Shown in pieces: positions 21,602 through 24,193 of a DNA stretch of 24,193 nucleotides; the first letter of the stretch is position 1; each line of letters starts with the position of its first letter. Both the position numbers and the translations under genes were made by a program. Source of the DNA: a virus. Under the pieces are notes generated by a model. It was not told where the DNA came from. It made no database searches and saw nothing but the letters and a program-made list of their open reading frames with translations. The stretch lies in IMG/VR virus record IMGVR_UViG_3300042308_000254, positions 1 to 24,193 of that record; one strand, given 5' to 3'.

Positions 21602-21634
21602 AAAAAAACCGACAAGTTGATAGCAAAATGTCGG
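21602..21634 (-). terminator. Intrinsic terminator ending the large RNA, 24 nt before the polymerase start
   Basis: On the - strand: CCGACA stem (21634-21629 with 21614-21609), a 14-nt loop, then TTTTTTT. Direction is leftward only. Its position ends the structured region and would limit transcription into the polymerase gene. Confidence 0.8.
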
Positions 21635-22375
21635 CAGAGGAGAGGTGGAGCTTGAGGTTTTAAAAGTAAGTTTACTTGATTTTATAAGAGTGAACATATA
21701 AAGCTACTGACTCATACCTTTTTTGGGTCTATGAGGACACCCGCAAACTTACTTTTAAAAACCCAATTAGGCGACACGCATATTGGCGTATGCGTGTCTA
21801 GGATTTAATGCAACACACTATACACTCGAAATATAGTGTGCTTAAAACATTCAACAAAAGCCAATAGCTAAATAATCAGTTTAACTATCACTAAAAGCAC
21901 TGTTTACTACCCCACTACAATCAGTTCTAATCTTCCCTATGTAGTTAGTGAATTACCGTCACCGGTAATCTCAACCCGAATCGAGCGCGTAGCTAGTGCG
22001 CTTTACCGATATTAAAGGCTGCAAGGTTGCGAATTGCGGTACGCTACAAGCAATGCTTTTAGTGATAGTTGCCGGTACTGATCTCCGGCTTAGTGTTATT
22101 CGGTGGTGTACTTTCAACCACTCCCAAGTTTCCTATTTGCACCGACGTGCCATTACCGCTGCGTATCAGCCTACGCATTAACTATCAATAAAACGCCCGT
22201 TACTTCTTCCAAACAATTACACATCGATTTGCAATTGTCGGCTTTACCGAGGTTTCCCCGCTTTCGCGCTTTATACTATAACCACTAAGCGCTTAGAGTT
22301 ATAGTAAGGACTCTGCTATCTTTCAAGGCGTTTTATTCATAGTGCTTGTCTTTCCAAGCTGTTTATTTTACTAAT
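21602..22375 (-). ncRNA. Candidate giant structured non-coding RNA (~775 nt, GOLLD/ROOL-like)
   Basis: No plausible gene lies here; short + strand frames have no ribosome sites and run against local transcription. The - strand has a promoter at 22411-22382 and a terminator at 21602-21634. Between them are many perfect stems: 21773-21782/21789-21798 (10 bp), 21814-21822/21832-21840 (9), 21952-21958/21963-21969 (7), 22160-22165/22172-22177 (6) and 22275-22282/22298-22305 (8, enclosing palindrome CTAAGCGCTTAG). Long-range pairings are 21883-21899/22054-22070 (17 of 17), 22181-22197/22327-22343 (16 of 17) and 21656-21673/21745-21763 (18 with a bulge). A GAAA tetraloop closes CGC-GCG at 22259-22268 on the - strand. 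Size, density of stems and phage location resemble GOLLD and ROOL RNAs; homology is untested. Confidence 0.75.
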
Positions 22376-22381
22376 ATATTC

Positions 22382-22411
22382 CTTATAAAATGCCGTCTTT
22401 CCGGCTGTCAA
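22382..22411 (-). promoter_or_regulatory. Promoter of the large RNA
   Basis: On the - strand: -35 TTGACA (22411-22406, perfect), 18-bp spacer, -10 TATAAG (22387-22382). Expected start near 22375. A GCCG-GAAAGA-CGGC hairpin fills the spacer. AAGTTAA lies directly upstream of the -35, as at the 15609-15636 promoter. Confidence 0.65.
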
Positions 22412-22468
22412 TTAACTTTTACGATGTCAATCCAATCGTCTTTTCACCACACTGAGGACACAGAGTAT

Positions 22469-22993
22469 TTAAAAATCATCTTCTTCTGATTCGTCGTCAA
22501 AGAAATCAGCACTTGCGACTTTTGCATCAGAGAAGGTTTCGCCATCTTTCTTGAACTGAACGCCAAGAATATTGGCAAGAATTTGTTTACCGCCCTTTGG
22601 ATGATTTGAATACCAGAAGTCAAAAATAGCATTGACGTAACATCCTGCGTACACTTTGTCATCTTCTTCGGTAATTGGAGCGCGATCTTTATCAAATACT
22701 GGAATGCGTTTGTTTGATGAACCTTTAAGCGCCATCATGTTTTCATAGCCATCATAGTCTTTAGTGTCACCGTCTTGGAAACAAGTGATTTTTAAACCTT
22801 TGGGCGCACCGTCTTTAAATGTTTGAGCAATGAATTTATCAATTGCTGCTTGGGTAATTTTGTGATTTTTACTACCTTTTTCCATTAGGACGGTAGCTTC
22901 AAATTTTGTTTCTACGTTTTCAAATACTGCTTTTTTAAAAAGCGCTGGAAATGATAAACGAACTTCGCCTAATTTGATTTGTGTTTCTGACAT
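22469..22993 (-). CDS. Single-stranded DNA-binding protein (DUF2815, gp2.5-like)
   Basis: The 174-residue protein matches the DUF2815 family of phage ssDNA-binding proteins: RLSFPALFKKAVFEN near the N-terminus, KFEATVLMEKGSKNH, the central GSSNKRIPVFDKD, VYAGCYVNAIFDFW, and ILANILGVQFKKDGE. It ends in a very acidic tail, FFDDESEEDDF, the feature by which gp2.5/SSB proteins contact polymerase and nuclease partners. It lies just after the DUF2800 nuclease gene, the common pairing of these families. No ideal ribosome site stands out before ATG 22993; AAGAAGG lies ~9 nt upstream. Confidence 0.93.
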   Translation of the reverse strand: MSETQIKLGEVRLSFPALFKKAVFENVETKFEATVLMEKGSKNHKITQAAIDKFIAQTFKDGAPKGLKITCFQDGDTKDYDGYENMMALKGSSNKRIPVFDKDRAPITEEDDKVYAGCYVNAIFDFWYSNHPKGGKQILANILGVQFKKDGETFSDAKVASADFFDDESEEDDF

Positions 22994-23035
22994 TTTAGCC
23001 TTCTTGCTTTTAGCATTATGGTTTTGGGATTAGGT

Positions 23036-23082
23036 GAGGATGGGTTATTGATAAATCGCCAATTAAGTGATTTCCCATCCTC
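23036..23082. promoter_or_regulatory. Long hairpin in the leader of the SSB gene
   Basis: A perfect 9-bp inverted repeat (GAGGATGGG 23036-23044, CCCATCCTC 23074-23082), with inner pairing AAATC/GATTT. On the - strand no T-run follows, so it is not a leftward terminator. It would form in the untranslated leader from the promoter at 23116-23144 and could affect mRNA stability or translation. Confidence 0.45.
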
Positions 23083-23087
23083 GTTTT

Positions 23088-23144
23088 AACTTAACCGGAG
23101 AGATAAGTTGAGTTAAGTTTAGATTGATTTATTACTTGTGTCAA
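23088..23144 (-). promoter_or_regulatory. Promoter and possible operator before the SSB gene
   Basis: On the - strand: -35 TTGACA (23144-23139, perfect; it overlaps the last codons of the nuclease gene), 17-bp spacer, -10 TAAACT (23121-23116). A perfect 8-bp inverted repeat AACTTAAC/GTTAAGTT (23088-23095, 23112-23119) overlaps the -10 and start region, the position of a repressor site. Confidence 0.5.
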
Positions 23145-24193
23145 TCATCAAAATCAGAAAAATCATTTGCAGAAACTGACAAGGATTTTCTTGGATCACT
23201 TTCTGGTACAACAGTCGGTTTACCCGATTTTTTAACTATCAGATTTTCAAAGTCTTTTATGTTTTTCTTGCCTACCAACTTCTCGAATTTAGCCACAGAA
23301 ATAAAACTACGCTCAAACAATTCTTCTTCAGTGTGTGCGTCAGAGAGTGCAATAACGGCTTCTTCTTCACTACCCCAATCGCGTGAACTGCGACCTTCGA
23401 CAAGTTTGTAGCCGGTAAAGCCATTGCCCGATTCTAAGCGCTCTCTGACGTGTTCTTCAATGGCACTCAGCCATGATTTAATCAGTGTTGCGCTACTCAG
23501 TGCAAGGTTAAGCTGTGTGTCGGATAACCTATTTACGCTTGGTAACTCGTCGAAAAAACCAAACTCATTTTGAATGGCATTTTCTGTGTAGCGCATAAGC
23601 TCTGGGCATCGTGCTTTGTGCTTACACCATTGGCATTGCTTCTCACCAGCAGTCAGCGGAGCGTTATCCTGCATAGCCAGTTCTGCTCGCTCTTTTACCC
23701 ATTCACCAAACGCCAGTAACTCCTCAATGCTTATTGTCAGCTCATCAATGTGGTCTAGTCGCGGTTGGTAGATAATCATTGTGATGGTCTTGATATCTTC
23801 GAGCATACCAAACTCGCTATAGACTCCTAGCGCGTAGATTTTAGTTTGTGTGGTGTCAGCATAAACTCTCACGCCTTTACCGTACTTCAAGTCGATAATC
23901 GTTACGCTGTCGTCATTTAGAATGATGCAATCGGCTGTACCAAAACCGTCTTGTGCGTACTCGCTGTAGTCGAGTTTCTGCTCATAGATTTTATGACCTT
24001 TGTGTTCGGCAATGAAGTCCATGTAATCATTCACATGGTGGCACATTGCTTTATCTACCGTTATCCAGTTCGTTTCGGGTAATTGCTTACCTTCAAAATC
24101 AAACGGATTGATATCACCTTTCAAGCATATCTCTGCAAGCTCATGCGCTGCCGTGCCTTCGTCTGCAAATGCGCTACGGGATTCTTTGTAAGG
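23141..24193 (-). CDS. RecB/Cas4-like nuclease (DUF2800), 5' end cut by window edge
   Basis: The frame is open to base 24193, so the start lies outside; 350 residues are visible. The upstream codons read SRSAFADEGTAAHELAE, the conserved N-terminal His motif of the RecB-type PD-(D/E)xK fold. Then FGTADCIILND supplies the catalytic Asp and VTIIDLKYGKGV the D-x-K pair; QTKIYALGVYSEFG is the following helix. A Cys cluster CQWCKHKARC at the end of the core, with an N-terminal Cys, resembles the iron-sulfur nucleases AddB and Cas4. The protein is probably an exonuclease in replication or recombination with the neighbouring SSB. The C-terminal ~100 residues are helical and acidic. Confidence 0.9.
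   Translation of the reverse strand, partial: PYKESRSAFADEGTAAHELAEICLKGDINPFDFEGKQLPETNWITVDKAMCHHVNDYMDFIAEHKGHKIYEQKLDYSEYAQDGFGTADCIILNDDSVTIIDLKYGKGVRVYADTTQTKIYALGVYSEFGMLEDIKTITMIIYQPRLDHIDELTISIEELLAFGEWVKERAELAMQDNAPLTAGEKQCQWCKHKARCPELMRYTENAIQNEFGFFDELPSVNRLSDTQLNLALSSATLIKSWLSAIEEHVRERLESGNGFTGYKLVEGRSSRDWGSEEEAVIALSDAHTEEELFERSFISVAKFEKLVGKKNIKDFENLIVKKSGKPTVVPESDPRKSLSVSANDFSDFDD

Noticed and set aside
21996-22288. Two short + strand reading frames in the gene-free segment
   Set aside because: They oppose local transcription, lack ribosome sites, look like no protein family, and consist of the arms of RNA stems.
21602-22375. Replication origin with iterons
   Set aside because: The segment lacks a tandem array of short direct repeats, and its signals (promoter, stems, terminator) all agree with one RNA on the - strand. 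A combined origin role is not excluded.
21602-22375. Retron-type RNA
   Set aside because: No reverse transcriptase is adjacent, and the RNA is far longer than retron RNAs.
8293-24193. tRNA genes near the large RNA or metabolism genes
   Set aside because: I looked for cloverleaf-like segments with T-loop GTTCRANNC and CCA ends and saw none; a tRNA scan would be needed to be certain.

Overview
The window is part of the genome of a tailed double-stranded DNA phage (Caudoviricetes), AT-rich and tightly packed. A Gram-negative host is likely: the lysis cassette is a GH24 lysozyme behind several small membrane proteins, and one gene resembles NrdJb, a class II ribonucleotide reductase subunit known from proteobacteria. 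No integrase, repressor, tRNA or CRISPR array is visible. Both ends cut through genes.

Positions 1-8288 (+ strand) hold the end of the virion module and lysis. In order: a repeat-rich virion protein cut by the left edge, a long Ala-rich virion protein, a small conserved protein, a two-domain cupin plus 2-oxoglutarate (Asp/Asn hydroxylase-like) oxygenase, a large tail fibre with a low-complexity shaft and a YadA-like region, a small unknown protein, three small membrane proteins (holin candidates, two of them apparent paralogues) and a lysozyme. A bidirectional terminator at 8293-8315 separates this from everything to its right, which is on the - strand.

Positions 8305-15454 (- strand) are an operon-like run of small genes, most overlapping by 1-23 nt. 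Recognisable are a divergent ThyX, a dUTPase, an HNH endonuclease with its own strong promoter, an NrdJb-like protein, several zinc-ribbon proteins and a chain of membrane microproteins of 29-58 aa that are easily missed. A - strand promoter at 15609-15636 probably starts this transcript. Its leader is covered on the opposite strand by a candidate antisense small RNA (15489-15587) with its own promoter, hairpin and terminator.

Positions 15649-24193 (- strand) are the replication module: RecB-like DUF2800 nuclease, DUF2815 single-strand DNA-binding protein, family B DNA polymerase, VRR-NUC nuclease, DNA methyltransferase and SNF2 helicase. Three things stand out. (1) An ~775-nt gene-free segment (21602-22375) has a promoter, many hairpins, two long-range 17-bp pairings and an intrinsic terminator, all on the - strand: a candidate giant ornate non-coding RNA in the style of GOLLD/ROOL. 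(2) The polymerase is broken into two separately translated halves at the tip of its fingers domain, with a GIY-YIG endonuclease between them. (3) The helicase is interrupted in its Walker B motif by an intein, and a Vsr-like homing endonuclease lies inside that intein in a different reading frame. With the HNH gene, three unrelated endonuclease families occupy about 8 kb.

All functional calls are from reading motifs and context; no database search was run.
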